NCBI GenBank assembly: GCA_037043455.1
Contig: JAWPHD010005114.1
Location: 106,482-170,481 of the forward strand
Length of the DNA: 64,000 nucleotides
DNA from: Cyrtodaria siliqua
Lineage: Eukaryota; Mollusca; Bivalvia; Adapedonta; Hiatellidae
Direction of reading: 5' to 3'
Every line of letters starts with the position of its first letter. Positions within the stretch are counted from its first letter, which is position 1. Below the pieces are notes generated by a model. The model did not search any database. It was not told the DNA's origin and worked only from the letters and a program-made list of their open reading frames with translations. A program made the translations under genes and the position numbers. This document shows, piece by piece, positions 1-11,435 of this stretch.

Positions 1-1040
1 GTAGCAGAATTTTGTTTTGCACCTTCGCTTTAAATGCTCCTTAATTGCACTAACAAAATCTATAGTCAAACTCAAGCTGCATTTGCATGTCTGAAGACCC
101 ACCTCTCATCTCTGAAAACAAATTTTCTAAGACTAATGTTAACAAACTCTTCATTCTGAAGATTTCCAACAGTCTATGCTATACATTGGCACGGGAAAGT
201 AAGCTCTTGATGACACACAAATAGTTTAAAATACGTTTTTCGTCATCAATTACAATAGTTGTTACAGTTCCCTGGTGATCTAGCGTTGACGCTGTTGTTT
301 CAATGTATGTTTTCACACTGTCAACGCACTGACAGTCAAAGTCATATACCTCCTGCAGTCATCCAATAGATATATCTAGACTAATATACAATGGTTTCTG
401 TTTCTCTGAGTGGAGATAAAATGCCAATTTAAAGTTTCGGACATTGTTCAGATAAAGAAAAAGTCCACTAATACCGCTTATCATTCTTAGGGTACCAGTA
501 GCAGTATCTACAACGAACAGTGTTTTTCTATATGCACATATTTCTGCATGTTGGGAAATTTGGGCATCCTTTCCATCTCTCAGGCCTCTCCCATTTCCAA
601 TAAAGTGGCTGCATTCTGCTTTTGTAGGATTGAGCAGCTTAATCGAATAGTCATCTGTGTGAATAAATACTAATCTGTCTTGTAAAACAGCCAAACTGTG
701 TACCCTTACACATTCGTTTCCATTTGATATAATCGGTTCTTCTCATTCACATTCCCAGTTGACTTTAAGTATGCCCCCATCTCTATCATGAGAAGCAACA
801 TACAGCGAGTCATTCATGAAATCTAGTCTATAAAGCAAACACTATTTTGTTTCTAGCTGTTCGAGCAGTGCCTCTCTACTGTACAAGATTTGAGTGAATT
901 CCGAGCATGTGAATTTCTCTCTCCCAACCATCCCCATTGTTACTGCTGTCAAATGCTAATGCAAGCGGCCTAGAAATATTTGTTGTCTATACAGAGTTTG
1001 GATTTTCTATGGTCATGTTCCCTTGGTCCCAAAACATAGG
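1..1040 (-). pseudogene. Degraded NHL/beta-propeller multicopy gene copy, running off the window start
   Basis: The longest open piece (359-694) reads VVDTATGTLRMISG and LLNPTKAECSHFIGNG, typical of the propeller and following segment of a family that is highly multiplied in molluscs and cnidarians. The same frame continues upstream through LDFMNDSLYVASHDRDGG, but an in-frame TGA interrupts it near 745 and a TAG near 845. Downstream, 1-180 still encodes ENLFSEMRGGSSDMQ and, one frame over, SAIKEHLKRRCKTKFCY, so a frameshift lies near 50. The disablements mean it is not a functional gene. The family assignment rests on recalled sequence patterns; the protein's function is unknown. The copy continues left of the window. 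It sits downstream of the split gene at 1583-16117, on the same strand, so its terminal exons could lie beyond this insertion. Confidence 0.55.
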
Positions 1041-1186
1041 GAGACCCTAAGTGTTACACTTCAGGTGTATAATGTCGTTACACTCTATTCCAACAGAATT
1101 ACAACTAAATATAAATGCCAGCAGAGAGCTAACAAAAACAAGCAAAACTATATATTTAAGCTAGTCTGGACTCCTGCCATTAAACA

Positions 1187-1189
<3 letters not shown>

Positions 1190-1224
<35 letters not shown>

Positions 1225-1246
1225 AGAGAGAGAGAGAGAGAGAGAG
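1190..1246. repeat. (TG)n(GA)n microsatellite
   Basis: An uninterrupted TG run at 1190-1220 is followed almost directly by a GA run at 1223-1246. The rest of 1041-1582 shows no gene or recognisable element. Confidence 0.95.
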
Positions 1247-1582
1247 AATCTAAGATATAGTCCCTCTACCATATGTGCCAAGAGGAAAATATCTTAAAGG
1301 CACGGTGGTATGTGAGGAAATTTTGTGGTGCACTGATTGTAAGTTTGAAGTCTCACCCAAACCAAAAGACTGTTTAGGTTGGAAATACTTAAATCGGTCC
1401 TAGCTAGGATGGTTGGTATGCATTACAGCACGATGGCCACCGCATTAAAAAGTCACGCCTACTTATATACCGAAGCTAAAACAGAAACCATTTGTTTTCT
1501 CGAACTACGTACTTAAATGATTTAACCGGTTGATTCATACATCAATTCAAACATCAAACCCTACAATATCAAATTGTATCAC

Positions 1583-1682
1583 CTTGATCTCCGCATCCAT
1601 TGGAATTACAGTAATCCCCATAACAACATGATCTGCATCTGTCAGAATGTGATGTGTTACTTCCGTGACCAGATTGACATGT
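1583..1682 (-). CDS. Exon encoding the C-terminal part of a Ly6/uPAR-like three-finger domain
   Basis: The 100-bp exon is bounded by an acceptor reading ttatgttgcag and a donor CAAG|GTGATA. It encodes 33 codons plus one base: TCQSGHG, a Ser/Asn/His linker, then DRCRSCCYGDYCNSNGCGD. The CC-x4-CN signature is the hallmark closing motif of three-finger domains. It enters in phase 0, matching the phase-0 end of the exon at 3186-3254, and leaves in phase 1, so at least one further 3' exon is needed. None was recognised in 1-1580, where the NHL pseudogene and a microsatellite lie. A GPI-anchor or transmembrane exon would be usual for the family but is not seen. Confidence 0.65.
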
Positions 1683-1835
1683 CTGCAACATAAATATATA
1701 ACACATAATCAGGAAGATGTCTTATTAAACGTTGAAAGAGCACACAGTCTGTAAGGCTTGAATCTTAATTGTATTGGCTTGCACCTTCGGGTGCTAGCCT
1801 ATATACTCATTTCGGTTTTTCAGCGGAAGTAAAAG

Positions 1836-1884
1836 CTGGTTCCCTGGGAACCAGGCTAGTAATGGCTGGTTCCCTGAGAACCAG
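1836..1884. repeat. Two adjacent short palindromes (CTGGTTCCC type)
   Basis: Positions 1836-1854 read CTGGTTCCC-T-GGGAACCAG, a palindrome with one central base. Positions 1866-1884 repeat it with one change. 1890-1990 holds two copies of a segment containing ctacacagatagacgcttgtttc. They look like a fragment of a dispersed element inside the intron between two three-finger exons. The rest of this intron (1683-3185) shows only AT-rich sequence and an inverted pair around 2282-2345 (agactgct / agcagtct). Confidence 0.6.
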
Positions 1885-3185
1885 TCTACGTAAGTAACCG
1901 CTTCTTCTACACAGATAGACGCTTGTTTCCGTTTAGTCTGGTTCTCTGACTGACTGGCGCTTGTTCTTCATCTACACAGATAGACGCTTGTTTCGGTTGT
2001 GTAAGTATTCCCGCCAAAGAATGATCCACTTCCGGAGATAGGGTTGGCACGTTTGTTGACACGTTGATGCTTATTTCTTTAAATTTGATATCCCATCATT
2101 ATTCAGTGATTGTGTTCATGAATAGATGTAGTATTTTATGTTGAATGTCCTTCATTGTGTATGTATTAGACATTTGTTTTAAATTGAAACAGAATAAATT
2201 AATGATCGAATCTAAATGTAGATTTGTCAAATTGATTTACCTTAGCCTAAATGTATACTTCTACATACACAGCTGATACAATAGACTGCTCCACGGCTAA
2301 GGCTTGTTTGAGTGAACCGGGACATGCATAGTGAAGCAGTCTACTGATACGACCATGTTTGGGTCCACTAACTTATAGGTTTGACACGTTGGTGTCAAAG
2401 TTATTGATATTACAAGATCAAGACTTATTTTGTTATGCTGTTATTAGCGAAATGTTGTTATATTAACAGTACTGTAAACGAATTATGTTATGAGATTCCC
2501 CGTCTGCGCCTACCTCCTCATTATAGTTACCTAACAAGGCAAGCCGTTCCTTCTAAAAGTAAACTTTATTAAAACTGATGTGACAACCGAATGTACCTTT
2601 CTAAAGTATATCGAATGTACGTTCCTAAAGTAAGCTCATTGTCAAATTTCATAACATTTCCGATTTACTATATATAATAAAATGTATATATTGTTTAACA
2701 AAACAGTGATTACAATGTTGTAAGCATAGACATGATTTAAAATAAGATAATTAACATTTAACAAGGTGGTAATGAAAACAATAACAAAATGGTTATTAAA
2801 ATACCTTTCTTTTAAAACTCCAATTTTCATAAAAGCCCGCGAGATTACATATATTGTATTTATTTCTAGGCTGGTTATGTGTTCATTATGTTTATCGACA
2901 TTACGTGTTTGCGACAAGAGTAGTTTACATGTGTATCTGGTTGTCCGGTGTAACACACATTGTAAGAATAAGAAACACATTTTTATAATCATAATGAGTG
3001 ACTACAATGTACAATCGTCAGAGAGAATATATAAATTATATACCAACTGTAGGTGATACATCAATTAAGGAAATCGGTCAGGATTTGAATAATGTACTTT
3101 TAGTGAAATTCATTTTTTGTCTTCAAATTTCGTCAGTATGCCTTACTATTTAAAAGTTAATGCCACAAAAGTGGGCATTTCTTAC

Positions 3186-3254
3186 CACTGCGTCTTGACA
3201 ACCGGTGTCAAATAATTGCCCTCCAAACTCAGCGTACTTTTCCACAAAACACAT
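3186..3254 (-). CDS. Exon encoding the middle loop of the three-finger domain
   Basis: The exon is 69 bp, exactly 23 codons, with acceptor ccttttacag and donor GTG|GTAAGA. It encodes MCFVEKYAEFGG followed by QLFDTGCQDAV. It starts and ends in phase 0, so it joins cleanly to the exons at 3519-3601 and 1583-1682. The pattern CFVEKY...FDTGC resembles the central part of invertebrate Ly6-like domains, where Cys residues bracket a Glu/Lys/Tyr-rich strand. The methionine is internal, not an initiator, because the preceding exon supplies the first cysteines of the fold. Confidence 0.65.
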
Positions 3255-3518
3255 CTGTAAAAGGAATTTATTGAATAATTAAATAAATCATATTTTAGCT
3301 GGTTCCAGTACACTGTTTATGATAATGGAGGAAATGCAGATGAAAGCGAGGTCAAAGTTATTATTAGTAAACGAATGTGAACTGACCATATAAACGTAAG
3401 GCATAACAAGGGAGTCATAATTATCCAATGTCGTTAATTTATTGAATTTGAATATGTTTTCTATCAAATAATTTGTATCGTCTACAACGACCAACATGAA
3501 CTTAAAAGAACAACTAAC

Positions 3519-3601
3519 CTCTGTTGTCTTGCATCTTGTGACGGCATCACAGAGATAAAGATGTGACAGTCCTTTGCAGTTAAAACACCTAACACCAACG
3601 C
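3519..3601 (-). CDS. Exon opening the three-finger domain (CxxC start)
   Basis: The 83-bp exon lies between an acceptor reading taatccttttag and a donor GAG|GTTAGT. In the frame that gives phase 0 at its end it encodes VGVRCFNCKGLSHLYLC and then DAVTRCKTTE. The CxxC near the start, followed by spaced single cysteines, matches the first finger of Ly6/uPAR domains. With the next two exons the module has 12 cysteines in roughly 84 residues. Its incoming phase (two bases completing a codon) fits the phase-1 donor at 8112 of the Thr-rich exon, giving IE-G-VGVRC across the join. The large fold-back repeat at 3602-4345 begins directly upstream. Confidence 0.65.
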
Positions 3602-4345
3602 CTAAAAGGATTATAAGAATCCATCATGAGTATCCTTGTGAGAAAGGGAATTATCACCCCATAGGGTCAGTATTGTATCCAGAGACGAGGCTTTTCCGAG
3701 TTTCCGGTTGCAATTCTGATCCCGCGGGTGCGATTTCATATAAGATTGACATGCCATGTCAGATTATAAGAATATTCCATCGGTATCCGGTGAAGATAAG
3801 AAATTCTTGCATACCGGACAAGGATATCCGTCGTTTTACCGGGGCTAGATATTTCCATCACATCCTAGGGTCGAGATAAAATTCACGAGCGCCAACATCC
3901 GGTATGCAGGAAAACATGCAAAACGTTAGTAGCTGGAGGCGTAAACGCACAACATATCTCTGATATGCAAGAAAAAGAATCTATCATGGGTATTCGGTTC
4001 AGAAAACTCGTCAGAGCCTCGGTTCCGATAAAAACACTTATACCTCGGGTTGGAATTCCCTATCTTCACCGGATACCCATGAAAGATTCTTATATTCCAA
4101 TTCGAGGCTCTGCCGAGGTTCTGATTAAACACTTATACCGAGGGTTGGAATTACTTATCTGAACCGAATACCCACGATAGATTGTTTTTCTTGCATATCA
4201 GAGTCATGTTGTGCTTTTACACCAACAGCTACTAACGTTTTGCATGTTTTCCTGCATACCGGATGTTGATGCGAGCGCGACTTTTATAAGATAAGGATAA
4301 GACTTTCCATCACCTTTGCAAATCGTGGATAGCCTTATCCGTTAT
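3602..4345. mobile_element. Large fold-back (nested inverted repeat) element
   Basis: Positions about 3888-3990 (gccaacatccggtatgcagg through atgcaagaaaaagaatctatc) recur inverted at about 4165-4275 with few differences. Inside, ttcaccggatacccatgaaa near 4075 is the complement of ttccatcggtatccggtgaa near 3774. The outer parts also pair loosely: ccggtatgcag and tatccgt phrases recur on both sides. The whole is a stem with internal stems. I see no coding sequence and no clear target-site duplication. The short open frames here (for example 3926-4132 minus and 3965-4162 plus) are by-products of the symmetry. Confidence 0.7.
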
Positions 4346-4514
4346 GCAAGAAAGAGTTATCTCACAAGAGGAAAATATCTATCTCACATGGCTAGAAATG
4401 GAAGAAAAAAGTACCTTTGCAGTAAAAACGCATAATACTGTCGTCTAAAACAGAAAATGCTTCTTAATAGTTAAAATACTAAACAACCGTGTCAGTTAAT
4501 ATTGACACAGGTTA

Positions 4515-5215
4515 TCATAGGAAACTGATTTGAACGATAAGCATTGGAAACCTTAATTTGAATTTATAAACAAAAACGTTCTGGTAAAGTGGAAACGTCC
4601 AACTACTACGCCTTGCACAACAGGTTAGAGTTTCCCCATTTTGTGACAAGCGAAAGAAATATAAAACGATCGGACAGGGAAAGTAGCATTCAAGGAGGAC
4701 AGTAAACCACAAAACACAGAAACAAACACGCAAACAGACAAACAAGAAGGCAAAAGCAATAAAAAATGCAAACGACATCACAAACACAAAAAGGGTTGAC
4801 AATAGGGCTACTGCCTTGGAACGGTCAGTGGCAAAGTAGGCCACTGGGGGTTTAAACCGGTTCTAGGGTGCACCAAACCTCACACTTACCCTACTGTCAT
4901 CCCATTGAAACAGGACAGTGTAAAAAAAGAAATCCACGCCATGATCTAATCTCTTAACCAACAAGGCAGCATCAATAGGCAATATAAGTTAAACACAAAT
5001 ATGCTCGTGTAAATATAATACAAAAAAAACAATAGCCTAGAAAGCCACAATGAAGGTACTCAATGACTTTGCAGAAGCCAGAGCAGTTAGAGAATAAACC
5101 ATTAAGGGCACGACAAGAAAGATCATGGACAAACATCAAACGCCACCGTCCCAATGGGCTTTAGGTAGGCGTCATCATAGGGTCCACAGCCTGTCTGGTC
5201 ATCGTACAATTAAAG
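4515..5215 (+). repeat. Dispersed repeat family R1, copy 1
   Basis: The segment gttgacaatagggctac - cttggaacggtcagtggc - gtttaaac - ggtgcaccaaa near 4796-4875, with the later gcagaagccagagcag near 5072, recurs in the same order at 14360-14880. It recurs inverted at 6120-6540. It is an old interspersed element with no supported coding capacity. 5216-6120 shows nothing I can identify. Confidence 0.6.
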
Positions 5216-6119
5216 AGGAAAGCATAGTGGCGAACTGAAGTCGGTAGCGACATCACAGACATTTCCGCACCCACTGACCTCCATTTACGGTTCACCTCGT
5301 GACACGCTGCTGTCAGTCAATTTTGACACGGCTGGTGAAAAATGCGTGTAACTACCTACACGCGGTGTATAAAATGTACATAGGACTCGACTTACTAGTA
5401 TTGTTTGTGAACATCATGACCTCGCCATGTTTTGTGTGGCTTTTGTGGCTTTTTATGTACACAGCCAGATGAAATGTCTAAATCGTAAAAAGGGCTGGTA
5501 AGGTCAGAGAAGGCTCGGATTAATAAAACACGTGACCGAAAGTGGTGGTACATTTCCCCGGGGTACTTTAATCAGGACCCGTTTACATTACATGTCTACC
5601 TACAGTGCCTGCCTAAATTAATGTTTCAAAAGCTCATAGTTCCTAAGATCTGTCTATTTTCATCATCCAGAAAGCTTAATACAGAAAATCGTGACAGTTG
5701 CGGTATTTTTCACTGAGAAAAATGTCATATCCCATTGAATAACATTATGTCAATGTTTTCCTCTCTACCCAATTCTTTCGAAAAAGTCATGTTTCATTTC
5801 ACTACGCGACACGAAATAAAGTAATATAAATCTAAAACAATAACACTGTGCCTAGCAGAAACAATGAGGACAGAATAAATGTTTGACATGCATTTTGACA
5901 GATCAATCTGGTGACTTCAGTTTTCATAGGCCAACAGTTACACGCTGGCAATCTCGGGTCAATCGGAACTGATCAAGCAGGCTCTCGAAAGGCCACGTTT
6001 GATCAGGGTCTTGATGCGCTTTAAATTGATCATGTCCAGGTAAAAGCTTGTCATTTTCAACGAGGCGAGAAAGGTCAAGACGGTACAACACAGACGAACG
6101 TTTGATTTGCCGCCAAGTG

Positions 6120-6540
6120 GAGTTTCTCTAACCTGTTGTGCAAGGCGTAGTAAAACGTTTCTTGAAATCACATACTTTTTATCTCAATATAGACATATAT
6201 TTCTCCTTTCATACTCTTACTCTTTCAATGCCCAAATTGACAAAACATGACTTCGGACTGATTTAAATCGTTCCTATTTATTTCTCTGTAAAAGCATGTG
6301 TACAGTACATACAATAAGGTAAGAGTGAGGTGTGGTGCACACTAAAACATGGTTTAAACCCCCAGCAGTATTTTTGCCCCTAATCGTTGCAAGGCGGTAG
6401 CCCTATTGTCAACCATTTTATGTGTGTGATGTCATATCTTGCCTTTTATTCATCTTTGTAATTATTGTTTGTTTCTGTGCTAGTATTTGATTGACTGAGG
6501 TCCTTGAATGCTACATGTTATGTTCGAATTTTATATCTAC
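6120..6540 (-). repeat. Dispersed repeat family R1, inverted copy
   Basis: The phrase ggcggtagccctattgtcaac at 6391-6411 is the complement of the R1 core at about 4796. Ttaaaccc, ggtgcac and the tgtgatgtcat context follow in inverted order. Near 6130 acctgttgtgcaaggcgtag matches the complement of 4608-4627. Confidence 0.6.
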
Positions 6541-6721
6541 TTTCAGTTTATTTGAGGATCGGCTCCTGACTGAGGGCTAATCCTATGGCGAGGACAAGTT
6601 TGTCCACAACAAGGGACGATTCAATTTCCTCAGGAATATTATCTCAATGTTGGAATCGGTCCTCAATATGTGTCCTTCATTTCCTAGTCATTCTTAGAGA
6701 ATGGTACTAACATAGCCTTTG

Positions 6722-7888
6722 ACTTAATTAACAAGAGGTCAATGACCTTGAAGCTCTACTGATAGATTTTTGATAGCTAGGTCAACATTCCTGTGAAGTT
6801 TCATGAAAATCCATCAAGTAGTTTCATAGGAGTAGTCGCTACAAGTTTTCATTATATAACTCTATGTAAACAAAGATGGCCGCTGGCGGCCATGTTTAAT
6901 GTCAAATAATTTTTGACAAGGATCAACATCATGTCATACTGATCATTTTAGAAAAAGTCCCATATCAATATCACTTATGGTTTTCAAGTAGTAGTCGCTA
7001 CAAATTTATTTATTTTAAATCTATTTTTAGCCGTGGTGGCCATTTTGAATTTCCGGTCAGCCTGAAATTTTTCCATGATCAACTAGACATCAAGAGCAAC
7101 ATTCCTGTGAAGTTTCATGAACATCCGTCGAGTAGTTTCAGAGGAGTAGTCGCTACAAGTTTTTACTATATAACTCTATGTAAACAAAGATGGCCTATGG
7201 CAGCCATGTTTAACGTTGAATCAAAATAGTGTTCGACTAGGATCAACACCATGTCATGCTGATCATTTTAGAAAAAGTCCCATATCAATATCACTTATAG
7301 TTTTCAAGAAGTAGTCGCTACAATCTTATTTTTTAAAAATCTATTTTTAGCTGTGGCGGCCATCTTGAATTTCTGGCCGACTGAATTTTTGCTAGGATCA
7401 ATAAGACATCAAGAGCAACATTCCTGTAAAGTTTCATGAAAATCCGCCAAGTAGTTTCAGAGGAGTAGTCGCTACAAGTTTTTACTATATAATTCTATGT
7501 AAACAAAGATGGCCGCTGGCAGCCATGTTTAACGTCGAATCAAAACGATTTTCGACAAGGACCAACATCATGTCATGCTGATCATTTTAGAAAAAGTCCC
7601 ATATCAATATCACTTATAGTTTTCAAGAAGTAGTCGCTACAAACTTGTATTTTAAAAATCTATTTTTAGCTTTGGTGGTCATCTTGGATTTCATATCAAC
7701 ATGAATTTTTGCTAGGATCAACTAGACTTCATGGGCAACATTTCTGTAAAGTTTCATAAATATCCATCCTGTAGTTTCAGAGGAGTAGTCGCTACAAATA
7801 AAAGTTTACGGGCAGACAGACGGACAGACGGACGGACGACGGACGCCGCACCACGGCATAAGCTCTGCTGATCTCTGATCAGTCGAGC
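6722..7888 (+). mobile_element. Internally tandem non-autonomous element (about 317-bp units), copy 1
   Basis: The phrase agtagtcgctacaa preceded by gtagtttca recurs at about 6831, 7145, 7463 and 7783, giving units of 314-320 bp. Each unit holds aaacaaagatggcc and tcccatatcaatatcactta. The element opens with aagaggtcaatgaccttgaag and closes with a gacggacgacggacgccgcac - acggcataagc - ctgatctctgatcag tail. Related copies lie at 53850-54972 and, split by another insertion, at 55993-56820. No open reading frame of note is present. Confidence 0.8.
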
Positions 7889-8111
7889 TAAAAATGAGTT
7901 TTAAAAAGTTTAAAAACGCTTTTACTATGTAAAGTTAAAAATACATAAACATGAAATTTAGCATTATAATGATCTAAATGAACATCAACATCAATATTAT
8001 ACACATTCATTCATTCAGGCAAATTGTAAAACAGAGTTTAACTCAAAATGATATACATCAACTAATTGATTTTTTCTTGTATATTGTATATATTTTGTTA
8101 AATTTACTTAC

Positions 8112-8680
8112 CTTCTATATGTTTCGGCGTAGTGGTCGGTGTAGTTGTTGGCACAGTGAATGGTTTCGGTGTTGTAGTTGTTGCTGAAGTGGTAAGTATA
8201 GTTGTTGGCACAGTGAATGGCTCCGGTGTGGTCGTTGTTGCTGAAGTGGTAAGTGTAGTTGTTACTGCTGTAGTGATGGGCATATTGGTTGTTGTCGTGG
8301 TTGGTGAAGTTGTTATGTAGTATTTACTGCAGTAGTTGAACAGTTGTTATGCTGCGGTTGCAGTAGTTGTTGGTGTAGTAGTTGGTGTAGTGTTGTTGTA
8401 GTAGTTGCTGTAGTGTTGTTTGTTGGTCTAGTAGTTGGTGTAGTGTTGTTGTAGTAATTGTTGTAGTGTTGTTGTAGTGGTCTGTGTAGTAGTTGGTGTA
8501 GTGGTTGGTGTAGTGGTTGGAGTAGTGGTTGATGTAGTTGTTTCTGTAGTTGTTTCTGCAGTTGATTTTGTAGTAGTTGGTGTAGTGGTTGGTATATTGG
8601 TTGTTGTAGTCGTCGGCGTAGTTGTTGCCGTAGTGGTCGGCATACGTTTGGATGTAGTGGTTGGTTAATTGTTGGTGTTC
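8112..8680 (-). CDS. Thr/Pro-rich mucin-like coding tract (one or more exons)
   Basis: On the minus strand this stretch encodes long Thr-Pro runs, for example MPTTTATTTPTTTTTNIP in the frame ending at 8428. A second block, TTPEPFTVPTTI...TTTPKHIEG, ends at a good donor (ATAGAAG|GTAAGT, exon edge 8112) in phase 1, matching the three-finger exon at 3519-3601. Such tracts are heavily O-glycosylated stalks in secreted and surface proteins. Its sister domain, the IgGFc-binding module, lies upstream on the same strand. The tract is not a single open frame: stops at about 8336 and 8428 separate blocks. It must either be split into several exons or have drifted by repeat slippage. The Val-rich plus-strand frames here are antisense shadows. 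Confidence 0.55.
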
Positions 8681-9124
8681 TGGTTTGTATTACAATTGTG
8701 AATAGTTGTTTGGCTAGTGGTTGTCGTAGTTGCTTTTGTAGTTTTCTGTGTAGCGATTGGCATATATGTTGTTTAGCATAAAGTGTATGTGTTTATATGG
8801 TTAGTGTAGTGTTGTTGTTGGTGTAGTTGTGAAGTGGATGGAGTAGTGGTTGGTGTAGTTTTGGTGCCCTCGGTATTCGTAACGAAATGGCATGCGAAAT
8901 TTAGATCACTATTTTGCGATCGACTCTCGATTTTGGAATCGTTCTTCGATCCTTTTCATATATAATTTGTAAGATGTTGCTGCTTCTCTAAACCTAGAAG
9001 ACCACAGCCTATGTTGATCCCTATATCGTGAAGCAGTTCAACACCAATTTGACCAACACCAATGTCATTCCCATGAGATATGTGTACCTCAAATACTCAA
9101 TACTTAATTTAATTAATGTCATTT

Positions 9125-9460
9125 ACAGTGAGGCATGTCGTAGCGGAGCCCGGACGGGACCTATATATCGTTCAAATTAGGTCACAGCAACCCAACATGT
9201 TGCAGATGATGTTAGACCCGTATAAGGAACATTCTGGAAGAGTTTGGTGAACATTCTGAGAGAAAGAAGTAAAACGCGCGTCGTAGCGGAAACCGGACGT
9301 TACCTATATTTTGTCGAAAGTAGGTCACATGGACTCATAATGCATATAAGGAACATTCTGATAGAGTTTGGTGAAACTCCTGCACGAAAGATACACAGGT
9401 CATATCGGAAACCAAACGGGACATACCATCTCAATAAAATGAAACTGAAAATAAAGGATA
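9125..9460. repeat. Diverged tandem repeat, about 122-125 bp units, in the intron
   Basis: Cgtagcgga-cccggac - acctatat - aggtcac followed by ataaggaacattctg recurs at about 9130, 9278 and 9400. The open frame at 9244-9480 lies across these units and is not credible as a gene. Sequence 8681-9124 and 9461-10235 contains AT-rich intron and a weak R1-like remnant near 9890-9950 (cttgggacggtcagt). Confidence 0.55.
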
Positions 9461-10235
9461 TCCGCCATTTGATCCTCTGACAAACTATGCAGCATTAACT
9501 TGTCAGTAGGCATAGAGAGAAACCGCATAGGGTACGACAAGATGAGAAGTGTGGCTACAGCATAACTATGAGAAGTGTGGCTACAGCATAACTTTCAAGC
9601 TTTATTTAGCCTTGTTCAATTTTACTACTATTTGTCAAAATCTGTAATTAAAAGTGATATTTTGAGTTGTCTATTGTTATTAATATCAATATTGATATGT
9701 ATTATGTTTTATAAGTAGATCTAGATATAAGACTTGATCAGACCACAGTCAACCAAAAACATGTGTTCAATCCAAAAATGAAATATAAGGTCCTATAGAA
9801 ACCACAGCGTCCAAACGCAATGACATCGTAGGTCCGCACTACAAACAAGGAGCAATATTTAATTAATTATACAATGAAAAAGACAAAATACAACAGAAAG
9901 GGTGGTGAAGACAGAGTTACCGACTTGGGACGGTCAGTAGGCATTAATGCCTACATGTTAGCTTGAATCGATTTAGCTTTAATCGATTTAATGTGTACAC
10001 AGCCTCGCTATTATCCAACAATATACACAAGTATACTATGGTTGGCAAACCTGAAACCGCATTGAAACAATCAGTGGTAAAAAGGCCGCTGTGGGGTAGG
10101 CTGTACTTGAGGAGATATCTGTGTTGTTGTGATTATGTTGCACCTCTAACCAATTATTCTACTCAAGACGTGCAGAACATGCACTTTGTGTTATTGCATG
10201 TAAATTCAATGACTTTGATTTATGATTTTACTAAC

Positions 10236-11435
10236 CTTGTCTGGTGAAAACCATTCCCAAAGGATATCCATATGCTTGATATAAATCTTTATACCCGTAA
10301 AGCGAAGCACCAAATGAAATGCCGTTTGTGTGGTACAACATATGTGAACCTGTGTGTACGTTGTAAACATTGACGTAATACGTGGAATGTTTTAGTGTGA
10401 CGTTGCGTGTGCTGATTGCATTGCTCAGTGCATTCCCATCTAGAAGAACGTTCTGAAGTTTGTCACATTCAATAATGATCACGAGATAGTTGATAAAAGC
10501 TGCAAATTGGGATGACACAGTGAACTGATATGACGTCATGTACTGATTTACTGCTGGAACAAATGACATAAACGCGTCTCCATAAGTGTCATAACTATAA
10601 CTGGGGCTGTACTGCATTACCATTAATGGATAAGATCCTCGCACTACAAGCGGATCCGTTGTTGTCATGATTTCTAGAAATTCTCCGGGTTGGCTACTGT
10701 ATCTTGTTTGTGTGGTGCTTGTATTTGACCAAGTTATTGTCGTATTTATTTTCAAGCTGTATATTCTAACTATAAATACTGATCTAGGAGGCATGTTTGG
10801 TATAATAGATTCGTGACCGTAGGTATCGGTTGGTGGTATTTGTTCAACGATGTACTTTGTATTACCACCTATACCCTTAGGTATAATTGTAGCCTGATTT
10901 CCTGAGAATACTCCAATATCTTTGTTACTATTAATAAAGCTTCCGCTTAGATCGAAGGCAGATTGTAATAGATACGTTTGCATTTCTTCTAATTGTACAG
11001 TAATCACATCGGTATGAGAAATGTTGACATGTGTGCCATTAGCAACTGCAACAATCAAGAAGTTACTAGCTACGGTAGATGTTATTGACGAATACGATGC
11101 AACTATATACTCTGTTGACAGACTCTGTACTGGAAGAGCAGAAACTGCTTCGTAAAAAAGGAATGGATAGGTGATTAAGGTAAGTGCTATATCTACATCA
11201 GATTTTACGTGTATGCCTTTGTTTTCAACCGTTGCATTATGTTCTTGTACTATGCCACTACTAATGATCACTGAAGCTGTACCGCTCAGTATGGGTTGTG
11301 TGTGATTCATTCCGATGGCAGGAGCATTTACAGTCACACTGCCAGAAGTATTTGTCGAAATTAGAAGTTCAATTTGCATTCTTTGTGACCCATATGCGTC
11401 CAGTATTCCCACGTAGAATTCCTTTCCAATATTAC
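10236..11435 (-). CDS. Exon encoding an IgGFc-binding-protein N-terminal-type domain
   Basis: This 1200-bp exon encodes about 400 residues beginning GKEFYVGILDAYGSQRMQIE, the usual opening of the IgGFc_binding domain found in FCGBP-related proteins. Other family marks follow in order: SVTVNAPA, STEYIVASY, FLIVAVANGTHVNISH, KDIGVFSGNQATI, IVEQIPPTDTYG, and ending YGYPLGMVFTRQ. Many Asn-x-Ser/Thr sequons indicate a secreted or extracellular protein. FCGBP-type domains occur in mucus and surface proteins and bind glycoproteins; immunoglobulin binding is not relevant in a mollusc. The acceptor is placed at ttctattgaag (11436) because it gives a Cys codon with the phase-1 donor at 15267. The donor is ACAAG|GTTAGT at 10236, phase 1. 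The frame is intact, with no stop. Confidence 0.8.

Noticed and set aside
3965..4162. Small open frames in both strands of the fold-back
   Set aside because: The inverted symmetry gives mirrored frames (IRIFHGYPVKIGNS-type) in both orientations; no protein family is recognised.
8132..8668. Val-rich plus-strand frames
   Set aside because: They are the antisense of the Thr-coding minus strand, which has the splice donor and the neighbouring domain.
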